A DNA stretch of 8,848 nucleotides from Promethearchaeota archaeon (lineage in GTDB: Archaea > Asgardarchaeota > Lokiarchaeia > Sigynarchaeales > SOKP01), in contig WJIN01000240.1 of NCBI GenBank assembly GCA_014730295.1, positions 1 through 8,848 on the forward strand, read 5' to 3'. A program made the position numbers and the translations under genes. This document shows positions 1-6,770 of this stretch, one piece after another. The notes beneath the pieces are model-generated. The model had not been told where the DNA came from, did no database searches, and saw only the letters and a program-made list of their open reading frames with translations. Numbering within the stretch: the first letter of the stretch is position 1; each line of letters starts with the position of its first letter.

Positions 1-431
1 CAACAAGGGCAACAACTGCAGATCCCATCTAAATCTGCTTTTGGATCTAAATTAGTATGAAAAACTTTATGGACTAAACCCTCATCCTCCGCTTTTTTTA
101 ATAATTCTAATGCTTTCTCTTTAGAAACGGGTTTTGCAAAATCGTTTTGTATACAAAATTGTGCGGTTCTGCCGAGAAGGATGCAATTCTCCCTCAAATC
201 CGTTCTCTGGCAAGGCTCCCCAATCAGATCTTTTTGATGCCTACAATAACACACTGCTAAACCGATGGTATCTTGACTTTCCAGTATTTTTTCTAAATCT
301 TCTCGTGGCATAACAGTATCTTGACCCGAAGCAATCTCTTTCTCCACGGGAACAACTCGGTCGGTTGCAACTTTATAACTTTTAAGCATCTTCACGGTTT
401 TTTCATAATTATTTTGTGTGCCCTCTTTCAA
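1..431 (-). CDS. Cysteine-rich 4Fe-4S type protein, partial (3' end beyond the left edge)
   Basis: The gene reads off the left edge, so its C-terminus is missing. The visible part carries the same core as the neighbouring 428-1513 protein: a VCYCR motif, later single cysteines in EPCQ and ENCILLG, a GLVHK segment, and a terminal ICSCCPCC cluster. This matches the CPCR...NCILMG...GLVHC...CACCECCC order of the neighbour, so the two are paralogs. These cysteines very probably bind an iron-sulfur cluster; the function is unknown. The first ATG is at 389 (MLKSYKVATD), but the frame is open back to 464 with no other ATG. I chose the TTG at 431, which shares bases with the TGA of the upstream gene (TTGA overlap) and fits coupled translation. 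With either start the protein lacks the N-terminal winged-helix region of its neighbour. The start is uncertain; the family assignment is good. Confidence 0.8.
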   Translation of the reverse strand, partial: MKEGTQNNYEKTVKMLKSYKVATDRVVPVEKEIASGQDTVMPREDLEKILESQDTIGLAVCYCRHQKDLIGEPCQRTDLRENCILLGRTAQFCIQNDFAKPVSKEKALELLKKAEDEGLVHKVFHTNLDPKADLDGICSCCPC

Positions 432-1513
432 GTTATTAAAGACTTTCTGCCAATCTCTTCTCGTTCAAAACGCTTCATCGAAAGGGCTTCTTCGGGGCAT
501 GTCACAGCACATAATCCACAACCCACACATTTGTTTCTATCGATTACAGCTACATCCCCCACGGTAATAGCGCCAAATTTGCATCGTTCGATACACGTTC
601 CGCATCCGAGGCATTTTTCTTCATCTACCTCACTAATATAATTAGCTCTTGCGATCGCTCGAGGATTATCATAACGTGTTAATCCCCCGATTGTTCCACA
701 ACAGCACTCACAACATGCACATAGAATGGTCGTATTATCTGCTACATTGTCCGTACAATGTACTAATCCGATTTCTGAAGCTTCCTTTGTTATTTGTTTG
801 ACTTTTTCTTTCGAAGCTTTTTCCACTCCCCCATCATCGAGATCAAGTATCCCCATCGCCATTGGCCCCATTAAAATGCAATTATGGATGGGATATTTGT
901 CTTTACACTTTCGATCACCTTCAATCTCTTTTCTCAATCTACAAGGACAAGGAATCAAGGCAAAGATATCATGTTGATCGATGATATTATAGACTTCCTC
1001 CAAGGGGTAGATATGATCTTTCGGTTCAATCATTTCACTCACGGTTAACACCCGCATCCGAGGATTACCTTTTTTACTGGTTTCCCACACCTTATAATAT
1101 TTTTCCTTTTCAAAATATTTCCGAGATAAATTGGCAAAGCGTTCAATATCTTCACTCGTGTAATTCCTTTCAAGGATAAATGGCGCATCGTGAATCATTA
1201 AAGGATTTGCTAACGATATACGATTTCCCAAACTGAAGATAAAGTTTCGTTTCGCGGGTTCTTCTAGGACTTCCGTGATTTCTTTTTTCGAGATACCTAT
1301 TTTCTTTGAAATTTTTCGAGCCGATATAGATCGGGGAAAAATACTTAAATGTTTGGCTATTTTTGCGACTTCTGGATTATACATTAGACTCAGATACTCT
1401 AAATACGTCTCTGTAGGCTCTCCATTCTCATTCGTCGGACAGGATTGACTTTTTTTTTGAAGCTTTTTTGCTATCTCCAACAAATCTTTTTTATGTTCTT
1501 CTGATTCTATCAT
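428..1513 (-). CDS. Winged-helix / cysteine-cluster / ferredoxin-domain iron-sulfur protein
   Basis: This 361-aa soluble protein has three parts. Residues about 40-110 look like a winged-helix or HTH domain (SARKISKKIGISKKEI helix, then a short wing and LANPLMIHDAPF). Residues about 150-285 form a cysteine-rich core with PCPCR (C189, C191), C203, C212 (HNCILMG), C253 and the dense CACCECCC cluster (C265-C272). Residues about 293-345 are a two-cluster ferredoxin domain, with CxxCxxCxxxC at 301-311 and CxxCxxCxxxC followed by P at 329-339. The ferredoxin part should hold two [4Fe-4S] clusters and move electrons; the core cluster type is unknown. Similar uncharacterised proteins are known from anaerobes. 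The N-terminal domain could mean redox sensing or DNA binding, but this is inference. It ends in a TGA overlapping the next gene, a truncated paralog. A 47-nt TATA-rich gap precedes it. Confidence 0.93.
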   Translation of the reverse strand: MIESEEHKKDLLEIAKKLQKKSQSCPTNENGEPTETYLEYLSLMYNPEVAKIAKHLSIFPRSISARKISKKIGISKKEITEVLEEPAKRNFIFSLGNRISLANPLMIHDAPFILERNYTSEDIERFANLSRKYFEKEKYYKVWETSKKGNPRMRVLTVSEMIEPKDHIYPLEEVYNIIDQHDIFALIPCPCRLRKEIEGDRKCKDKYPIHNCILMGPMAMGILDLDDGGVEKASKEKVKQITKEASEIGLVHCTDNVADNTTILCACCECCCGTIGGLTRYDNPRAIARANYISEVDEEKCLGCGTCIERCKFGAITVGDVAVIDRNKCVGCGLCAVTCPEEALSMKRFEREEIGRKSLIT

Positions 1514-1530
1514 CTTTTCTTAACCATATT

Positions 1531-1550
1531 TTTATATTTTTTATATTGTT
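1531..1550 (-). promoter_or_regulatory. Possible archaeal TATA-box region for the Fe-S gene pair
   Basis: Read on the minus strand this tract is AACAATATAAAAAATATAAA, lying 18-37 nt before the ATG at 1513. Two overlapping TATAAA-like elements are visible. The 47-nt gap is the longest in the left half of the window, so a separate promoter for the Fe-S pair is plausible. In AT-rich DNA such motifs arise by chance, so this is only a candidate. Confidence 0.28.
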
Positions 1551-1560
1551 TAGCGTTTTT

Positions 1561-2355
1561 TTAAAAATGTTTAATTAAATAATATAATCGGATGATTATG
1601 ATTATACTGATTAATACATTATTCACAATTGCTTTCGAATTAGGATATATAATAAATAGTACAATTCCTATTATCAAAGCTCCCATTAAAGTAAAAATAG
1701 TACCGATTTGAATCCGAATAGACTCCTTGTCAGTGTATAATTTCTGTCCAAAAACGATAAAAGCTAATCCAAAAATTAAATTATAGCTTACCATAACAAA
1801 ATTCGGATTTATCGGGTATCCTATCCAGGCTAACATATAAAACAAAAAACCTATTCCAAGTCCTTTTAGTATGACTATTGTGAAATAGCTTAATTTTTCT
1901 GGAAGATCCATCATCTCAAACTTGACTTTCGCAGTAAAAAAGATAACAAAATTAACAATATTTAACATAATAACTATGGTCATCAAAATATTCAGAATAA
2001 ATCTATCTTGGGTGGAACCCTCCAAGATTAAGGTTGAATAAGTGATCGAATTTAAAAAGGAAACAGTTGTAGAGAACATAATCACAGGTTTCTCTAAAAC
2101 TGCTATAGTCCCATTAAACTTTAACATAAAATAGGATAATAAGAGAACAAAAAAGGCAAAAATAAATGCAGTAACCGTAGGCTCTAATAATCCGAATGCT
2201 AAAATTCCTATAATAACATGAAATATTCCGGTTAAAAATAACAATTTTGAACCAATAGATACTCTTATAATTTCTTTATTATAAGAGTTAAGCTCACGCC
2301 CTTCTTTCCTTGGTTCTTCAGATACTTTGAGTTTTAATTCTTCTTTTAGATCCAT
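1561..2355 (-). CDS. Orphan multi-pass membrane protein, about eight helices
   Basis: I do not recognise a family for this 264-aa protein. The first 35 residues are polar and charged (MDLKEELKLKVSEEPRKEGR) and likely cytoplasmic. Hydrophobic segments follow at about 37-57, 60-80, 90-111, 119-142, 157-180, 186-204, 215-237 and 243-261, giving about eight membrane helices and very short loops. There are no conserved charged residues in the helices, no cysteine motif and no nucleotide-binding motif that would point to a transporter or enzyme. It starts 22 nt after the membrane esterase gene stop, with its SD (AAGGAG) directly after that stop, so it is almost certainly co-transcribed with the esterase. 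A partner or accessory role for the membrane esterase is possible but only suggested by position. The last residues (RLYYLIKHF) end right at the final helix. Confidence 0.85.
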   Translation of the reverse strand: MDLKEELKLKVSEEPRKEGRELNSYNKEIIRVSIGSKLLFLTGIFHVIIGILAFGLLEPTVTAFIFAFFVLLLSYFMLKFNGTIAVLEKPVIMFSTTVSFLNSITYSTLILEGSTQDRFILNILMTIVIMLNIVNFVIFFTAKVKFEMMDLPEKLSYFTIVILKGLGIGFLFYMLAWIGYPINPNFVMVSYNLIFGLAFIVFGQKLYTDKESIRIQIGTIFTLMGALIIGIVLFIIYPNSKAIVNNVLISIIIIIRLYYLIKHF

Positions 2356-2366
2356 ATTTCGATACG

Positions 2367-2372
2367 CTCCTT
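2367..2372 (-). promoter_or_regulatory. Shine-Dalgarno site for the 8-TM membrane gene
   Basis: The minus strand reads AAAAGGAGCG here, with AAGGAG placed 11 nt before the ATG at 2355. It lies in the 22-nt gap behind the esterase stop codon. It supports the chosen start and independent initiation inside an operon. Confidence 0.6.
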
Positions 2373-2377
2373 TTAAT

Positions 2378-4180
2378 TTACTCTACTAATAATCCAAAAA
2401 ATCGTTCCATATAATATAAACTAACTTGCGTGGTGGGTTCATTAGGATTCCAATCATATCCATGACTTCCAAAGGGAGGTTCAATGGTAATGATAATATT
2501 ATCCTTGTCCTCCATTTTCTTTGTAAAATCATGCATATCTTCTTCGATATAAAAAGCTAATGCGTCCTTTTCGCCTTGTAAATACAAAACTGGGGCAGAA
2601 TCCTTATCGATATAATTGATTGGAGAGTAGGCTTCATACCATTCGGGATTAGAATCGGGTGTCCCATCGAATGTATATTCAAGATTAAAATATTCCCTAT
2701 AAATCTCGGGAAAGTTCTCATAAACATTTTCTACATCCACTGAGGGATAAAAGGGAGCGATTCCCTTTATGTCTAAATTTTGATTAAATGTATCATTAAA
2801 ATAAATATGATTATACGCTAATCCCATAAGCGAGGAGAGATGCCCTCCCGCGCTACCCCCAGTGAGAAATAAATTCGAGAGATCACATTTATAATCCTTT
2901 TGGTGATCCTCTAAATAATACGTAAATTTTCCGATATGATCTACCATATCATCTATTCGATAGCCTTGAGCTGAAAGTCCGTATTGAATATCAAAGACCG
3001 CATATCCTTGAGAGGCAAAATATTTACATGCATATTTCGCATATCCTTTATCTCCTGATTGCCAACCACCTCCATGGATGAAAATAATTACTGGATAAGG
3101 CTCATCCCATATATTATCGGATTTAATTGGAAAATAAGCATCAAATTTGAATTTGTCCTTTACATCAGATTTAGGACGGTCAATTTTTAAAAAGACTACA
3201 TTTTCTTCAATGTTGCAAGACTTTGTAGGCATTCCAAAAAAGTAATTGCTAATTGAATAAGGATTTGTTAGGAAATGCTGTTTTAAATCATCGTCTATCT
3301 TACTCATATAATTCTCCCCAAAATTGTCTTGAAATTGTGTTTCTGCGTTAGAATAGACATAGGGAGTTGTAATTAGGGGCAATAATAGAACGGATGAAAT
3401 TATGGTGCCAGAAATAATCAACCCATAAAAAAACTTTTTGCTCTCCCTTCTATTGCGAAGTTTTAGTAAGATAAACACTGCAATTATAGTGATTATAGAA
3501 AAGCTGGTATAAAAAGGATATAACAGTAGTGAAAAAAGAACGTCTATTAGTCCAAATATAAGAGAGACTAATACCAATTCTATTAAGAAAAATCCAAAAA
3601 TCACCCAACCTATAGCACTTATTTCAATAATTAGAATGATATATTTTTTGCTCTTGGATTTATTACTTTGAGGATTAAGCTTATTAGCAGAAGAATTTGA
3701 CTGTTGATGTTCTTTTAGACTAGCAGATCTCTCGATGTTCCTTAAGTTTAACCAACTCAGATAAATTCCTATTGAAAAAAGCGATGTATAGCTAAGAATT
3801 ACAATAATTATTTGTATTGTTTGCAGTAGGATTTGATTGGGAGAGAAACTAACTTGGGGTAAGACAAAAAATATGGCTGAGATAATCGGAAAGAGAGCAG
3901 ATAATAATAATGCAAGAATCAATACGCCCAAATAAATCCAACCAACAAGATTTAAGTTTTGGGGGGAAACTGATTCATTTCCTTGGTTGAAAAATACGAT
4001 CCAGACAACTAGGAAATTAATAATTAGAGTACAAACAAGAAAGATATCCCCTATGACAGATACAATTGGGAGAAATAAAAAATGTAAAAATAAAAAGAGG
4101 ATACTTCCTATATTTAAGCCAAGAGATACGTTATATCCAATTTTTAACCATTCTATTTCTTTATGCTCTCTATTTTGCAT
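2378..4180 (-). CDS. Seven-helix membrane-anchored alpha/beta-hydrolase (esterase/lipase), copy 1
   Basis: This 600-aa protein fuses a membrane domain to a serine esterase. Helices are likely at about 20-40, 42-64, 79-108, 118-143, two within 180-240, and 252-272. Basic stretches at 145-179 and 240-249 mark cytoplasmic sides, which puts the C-terminal domain outside the cell. The hydrolase (about 320-600) has the oxyanion-hole motif HGGGW (369-373), the nucleophile elbow GGSAGG with Ser443, an acid Asp539 in GEKDA and the catalytic His573 in GSHGYD. This matches the hormone-sensitive-lipase/BD-FAE-like esterase group. The natural ester substrate is unknown. A conserved stalk (QFQDNFG, then YFFGMP) links the last helix to the enzyme. 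The gene follows the MBL hydrolase by 30 nt and precedes the 8-TM gene by 22 nt. No clear SD is seen before the ATG. It is a diverged paralog of the 6771-8534 gene. Confidence 0.93.
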   Translation of the reverse strand: MQNREHKEIEWLKIGYNVSLGLNIGSILFLFLHFLFLPIVSVIGDIFLVCTLIINFLVVWIVFFNQGNESVSPQNLNLVGWIYLGVLILALLLSALFPIISAIFFVLPQVSFSPNQILLQTIQIIIVILSYTSLFSIGIYLSWLNLRNIERSASLKEHQQSNSSANKLNPQSNKSKSKKYIILIIEISAIGWVIFGFFLIELVLVSLIFGLIDVLFSLLLYPFYTSFSIITIIAVFILLKLRNRRESKKFFYGLIISGTIISSVLLLPLITTPYVYSNAETQFQDNFGENYMSKIDDDLKQHFLTNPYSISNYFFGMPTKSCNIEENVVFLKIDRPKSDVKDKFKFDAYFPIKSDNIWDEPYPVIIFIHGGGWQSGDKGYAKYACKYFASQGYAVFDIQYGLSAQGYRIDDMVDHIGKFTYYLEDHQKDYKCDLSNLFLTGGSAGGHLSSLMGLAYNHIYFNDTFNQNLDIKGIAPFYPSVDVENVYENFPEIYREYFNLEYTFDGTPDSNPEWYEAYSPINYIDKDSAPVLYLQGEKDALAFYIEEDMHDFTKKMEDKDNIIITIEPPFGSHGYDWNPNEPTTQVSLYYMERFFGLLVE

Positions 4181-4210
4181 GATGGGTTTGTATTAGTTAA
4201 ATTATAGATT

Positions 4211-5137
4211 TTATTTTGGGGCTAATCGTAATTTCATCCGATCTTTCCCTAATATAATTTCCCCATTAAAAATATCGCTTACACCCCTTAGATATAAGGA
4301 TTCCACTTTTTCATTAGGAAGCGGAGGAGTAATATGCACAATCACGAGTTTCTTTACGTTTGCTTCTTTTGCTAATTCTGCGGCGACAACGGGTTCCATA
4401 TGATAATTTTGAATATCCTTTAAGATTTTAACAAACCGTTCGAGATTCATTCTTTTCGCACCCTTTATTAGGTTGTTGATCATATCATAGGAAATTGCTT
4501 CACTGAAGAGTATATCGGCGCCTTGACAATGTTTAATTAAATTGTCTGTTTTTATGGTATCTCCCGTTATGACAACAGTATTATTTTCAAATTCGATTCT
4601 ATATCCCATCGCAGGTGAAACAGGTGAGTGATCTACTTCAAAAGCATATACTTTTAAACCATGCTTGTCAAAACACAAAACTCGTTCATTCGGCTTCTCT
4701 ATTGAAATTCTCTTACCTATCATCCGACTATTTTCTCGAGCAAGAATTTCCTTGCCATGATGAGCAATTCGATATCCCGTATCTAATTCATAGGCTGTTT
4801 CGAATCCGCGAACGACTCTTTCTACACCTTGAGGGCCATATACTTCCAACGGATGGTCTCTTCCGTTCACCCAAGAAAGCATATTAGCTTCCCCCAGATC
4901 ACCAATATGATCGGAATGAAAATGAGTGAGAAAAATCGCATTCAAATGCGCAGCAGGAAGCCTCAATACATCAACATTTCTATAGCTTCCGGGTCCCACA
5001 TCAATAATAATGAATTCCTCTCCGCCCACGATACCGATGCTAGATGCTACTCTTACATCATTGTTCATGGGTCCGCCAGAACCGAGTATAAAGATGTGTA
5101 ATTTACCATCTCTAAGAATTTTGTCTTGACTTATCAT
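4211..5137 (-). CDS. MBL-fold metallo-hydrolase, RNase Z / arylsulfatase-like (COG1234 type)
   Basis: This 308-aa cytoplasmic protein is a complete two-metal metallo-beta-lactamase-fold hydrolase. The opening strand FILGSGGP and IIIDVGPGS are followed by the metal motif THFHSDHIGD (H72, H74, D76, H77). Further ligands are likely H170 in VDHSP, D193 in ITGDT and H268 in VHITPP; H246 in NYHM lies nearby. ILFSEA (209-214) is typical of RNase Z-like proteins. The RNase Z glycine-rich exosite arm is not evident. Instead there is an AYELDTGYRIAHHG segment (115-128) that I associate with arylsulfatase-like members of this group, so tRNA 3' processing is less likely than small-molecule ester or sulfate-ester hydrolysis. 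The gene sits 27 nt after the alkyl-sulfatase-like gene and 30 nt before the membrane esterase. The fold and metal site are sure; the substrate is not. Confidence 0.92.
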   Translation of the reverse strand: MISQDKILRDGKLHIFILGSGGPMNNDVRVASSIGIVGGEEFIIIDVGPGSYRNVDVLRLPAAHLNAIFLTHFHSDHIGDLGEANMLSWVNGRDHPLEVYGPQGVERVVRGFETAYELDTGYRIAHHGKEILARENSRMIGKRISIEKPNERVLCFDKHGLKVYAFEVDHSPVSPAMGYRIEFENNTVVITGDTIKTDNLIKHCQGADILFSEAISYDMINNLIKGAKRMNLERFVKILKDIQNYHMEPVVAAELAKEANVKKLVIVHITPPLPNEKVESLYLRGVSDIFNGEIILGKDRMKLRLAPK

Positions 5138-5164
5138 ATTTTCCCACTTTTACTAATTTTCTTT

Positions 5165-6463
5165 CTAATTTTGTTTTTTTTCCTTTAACCTTTTTTCCAA
5201 TTCTTTAATTTTTGGTCTTAGGAAAGTAGTTCCATTATTTATAATATTAGCAGCAATAAATGAAGTTTGTTCTTTTGCACGTTTCTTTAAAACTCTTGAT
5301 TTTAATTTATAGGTTTCTAAGAGCAATTCATCATTACCTTGTTCAGTACCCTTGATTATCACATCTAATAGGTGTAATGCCATCTGAAGATTCCCCTCTT
5401 CAATATTTTTTTTCGCTTGTTCTATATATTTCTGTTCATCTGCTATTTCTAAAAGTTCCGTAGCAATATCTTCCGATTTAGCTGGGAATAAATCCGTTGG
5501 ATTTCCCGTATCATACCACCCATGATAAAGTCTGTAGACTGCATGTATCGCAAATTCGAAACAACCATAAATAGGTGCTAAATATTCATGGTTCTTTAAC
5601 CGATCTGGGTAAATCTCCACCAATTCATGAAATATCTGTTCAAACCATTTACCTTCATTCATTCGTTTAACTACTTCATCATGTACAAAATTTAATGCTT
5701 CAGCGGTGACGGATAATACTTCTTGGACCTTATTTTCCCCTTCTATCAAGACTCCATGACCCGGGGCTAACCATTCTGCATGTTTCTCAAGCATTTTTTC
5801 CATTGCTAATGCCCATCCTTTAGGATATCTTTGAACTTTAAAGGGATTTCCAACATTTGGAAAGTGGCTGACCATAAGATCACCCGCAAATATTACTTTT
5901 TTGTCTTGGATCCAAAGCCATATTGCATCATCGGTTTCCCCATATTCGGGATAAAGTTCTAAATTATATCCGCCAAACTTGAACTTATAAACATCATTTC
6001 CTCTTAAAACAATTGTAGGCTCGAGCTCTTCATGAGAAGGGAATAATTTACCCCGTCCCTTTGTGAGAGCCGAAAATTGCTGCTGATTAAGCCACTCGTG
6101 ATATTGATCTAACATATTGTATTTTTTAAATCTTTTTATACAATTTTCATGGGCGATAATCTCTGGCATTTCCCAACCCTTTTCCTTGACTTCCTTTATG
6201 ATTGGATCAAAACCATATGCATGATCGATGTGTCCATGAGAATATATAAGATATTTAACTGGTTTTTCAGTAATCTCTCGGAGCTTTTTAAATGATGGAG
6301 GTGCAAGGGGTTTAAGTGGCAAATCAAATATAATTAAACCTTCCTTAGTTTCAAAAACACACATATTTCCAAATGCAGGTATCATATGGCAGGTACCATC
6401 TGCAAATGTTTCTGGTGGTATATTTCCCATCATTGTATCTGCTAAGTTTCCTGTTAATTTCAT
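5165..6463 (-). CDS. Alkyl-sulfatase-like MBL-fold hydrolase with dimerisation domain
   Basis: This 432-aa protein has no signal peptide and is probably cytoplasmic. Its MBL domain shows YSHGHIDHAYG (H76, H78, D80, H81), the acidic segment YPEYGETDDA (171-180), FAGD (192-195) and APGHG (233-237). The part after about 285 resembles the alkyl-sulfatase dimerisation domain: an AVYRLYHGWYDTGNPTDLFP stretch (308-327), then helical hairpins such as AKKNIEEGNLQMALHLLDVI (350-369). This order is known from SdsA1/YjcS-type alkyl sulfatases, which release sulfate from alkyl sulfate esters. Those enzymes are about 650 aa with a secretion signal and a C-terminal SCP2-like domain; both are absent here, so this is a compact version and the substrate may differ. 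The C-terminus is lysine-rich. A strong SD (AAGGAGG) precedes the ATG, and this gene probably opens the central operon. Confidence 0.9.
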   Translation of the reverse strand: MKLTGNLADTMMGNIPPETFADGTCHMIPAFGNMCVFETKEGLIIFDLPLKPLAPPSFKKLREITEKPVKYLIYSHGHIDHAYGFDPIIKEVKEKGWEMPEIIAHENCIKRFKKYNMLDQYHEWLNQQQFSALTKGRGKLFPSHEELEPTIVLRGNDVYKFKFGGYNLELYPEYGETDDAIWLWIQDKKVIFAGDLMVSHFPNVGNPFKVQRYPKGWALAMEKMLEKHAEWLAPGHGVLIEGENKVQEVLSVTAEALNFVHDEVVKRMNEGKWFEQIFHELVEIYPDRLKNHEYLAPIYGCFEFAIHAVYRLYHGWYDTGNPTDLFPAKSEDIATELLEIADEQKYIEQAKKNIEEGNLQMALHLLDVIIKGTEQGNDELLLETYKLKSRVLKKRAKEQTSFIAANIINNGTTFLRPKIKELEKRLKEKKQN

Positions 6464-6473
6464 TAGTCTTATT

Positions 6474-6480
6474 CCTCCTT
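6474..6480 (-). promoter_or_regulatory. Strong Shine-Dalgarno site for the alkyl-sulfatase-like gene
   Basis: The minus strand reads AAGGAGG, placed 10 nt before the ATG at 6463. It is the best SD match in the window and fixes the start of the alkyl-sulfatase-like gene. It suggests this gene is initiated independently and efficiently. Confidence 0.75.
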
Positions 6481-6510
6481 AATTTTTAAAAATCCTTCCC
6501 AAACGGGAGC

Positions 6511-6520
6511 TTATTATAAT
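6511..6520 (-). promoter_or_regulatory. Possible TATA box before the central hydrolase operon
   Basis: The minus strand reads ATTATAATAA here, about 48 nt before the ATG at 6463. If used, transcription would begin near 6485-6490 and leave a short leader with the strong SD. The 103-nt gap around it is the longest non-coding gap in the window. It also holds a 12-bp AT palindrome (6482-6493) and a short TCCC/GGGA hairpin around 6497-6508. All are weak signals in AT-rich DNA. Confidence 0.3.
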
Positions 6521-6566
6521 GTTCTTGTCTTACATTTCTCCAAAGTGTTCATATTTTTTTAACCAC

Positions 6567-6734
6567 TTATTTTTTTTGTTCATTACCCATTGCTCCCGGT
6601 CTCGTGACATTCCGAGGGATTTCGCGCTTCTCTTTATAATATTTTATCGCAACAGGAAAGGTAGCAAGATGTAGTTTATCGTATATTTCCTTTCCCGCTG
6701 CTCGATATTCTTCTTTACTATTTTTATCTACCAT
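6567..6734 (-). pseudogene. N-terminal remnant of a DUF169 family gene (55 codons)
   Basis: The frame starts with ATG at 6734 and ends at TAA after 55 residues. It has an SD-like GAGG (6746-6749) 11 nt before the start, in the 36-nt gap behind the membrane esterase. The sequence EEYRAAGKEIYDKLHLATFP, then VAIKYYKEKREIPRNVTRPG, matches the opening of DUF169 proteins, which start with an acidic helix, a PVA(I/V)K strand and an E-I-P...RP loop. Intact DUF169 proteins run to roughly 200-250 aa, but only 103 nt separate this stop from the next gene, so the rest of the domain is gone. I read it as a truncated gene. A small surviving protein cannot be excluded because start signals are intact. A second frame overlapping its 3' end (6610-6530) is also readable and may reflect a frameshift or deletion scar. 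Confidence 0.6.
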
Positions 6735-6745
6735 TTTTATTTATT

Positions 6746-6749
6746 CCTC
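6746..6749 (-). promoter_or_regulatory. SD-like site before the DUF169 remnant
   Basis: The minus strand reads AAAAAGAGGAATAAATAAAA before the ATG at 6734, with GAGG 11 nt upstream. The spacing equals that of the other two clear SD sites in the window. It supports the 6734 start and suggests the remnant could still be translated. Confidence 0.4.
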
Positions 6750-6770
6750 TTTTTTTATTTTTATTTTTAC

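Noticed and set aside
321..641. Open plus-strand frame opposite the Fe-S genes
   Set aside because: It lies antisense to strong cysteine-motif coding on the minus strand, has no recognisable domain, and its composition is what antisense of a coding gene gives.
4615..5101. Two overlapping open plus-strand frames
   Set aside because: Both are antisense to the MBL hydrolase, whose metal motifs HFHSDH, GDT and VHITPP prove the minus strand is coding.
6482..6508. AT palindrome and short TCCC/GGGA hairpin as a transcription terminator
   Set aside because: The stem is only 4 bp, no real U-run follows at the right distance, and the next SD begins almost at once, so a terminator call is not supported.
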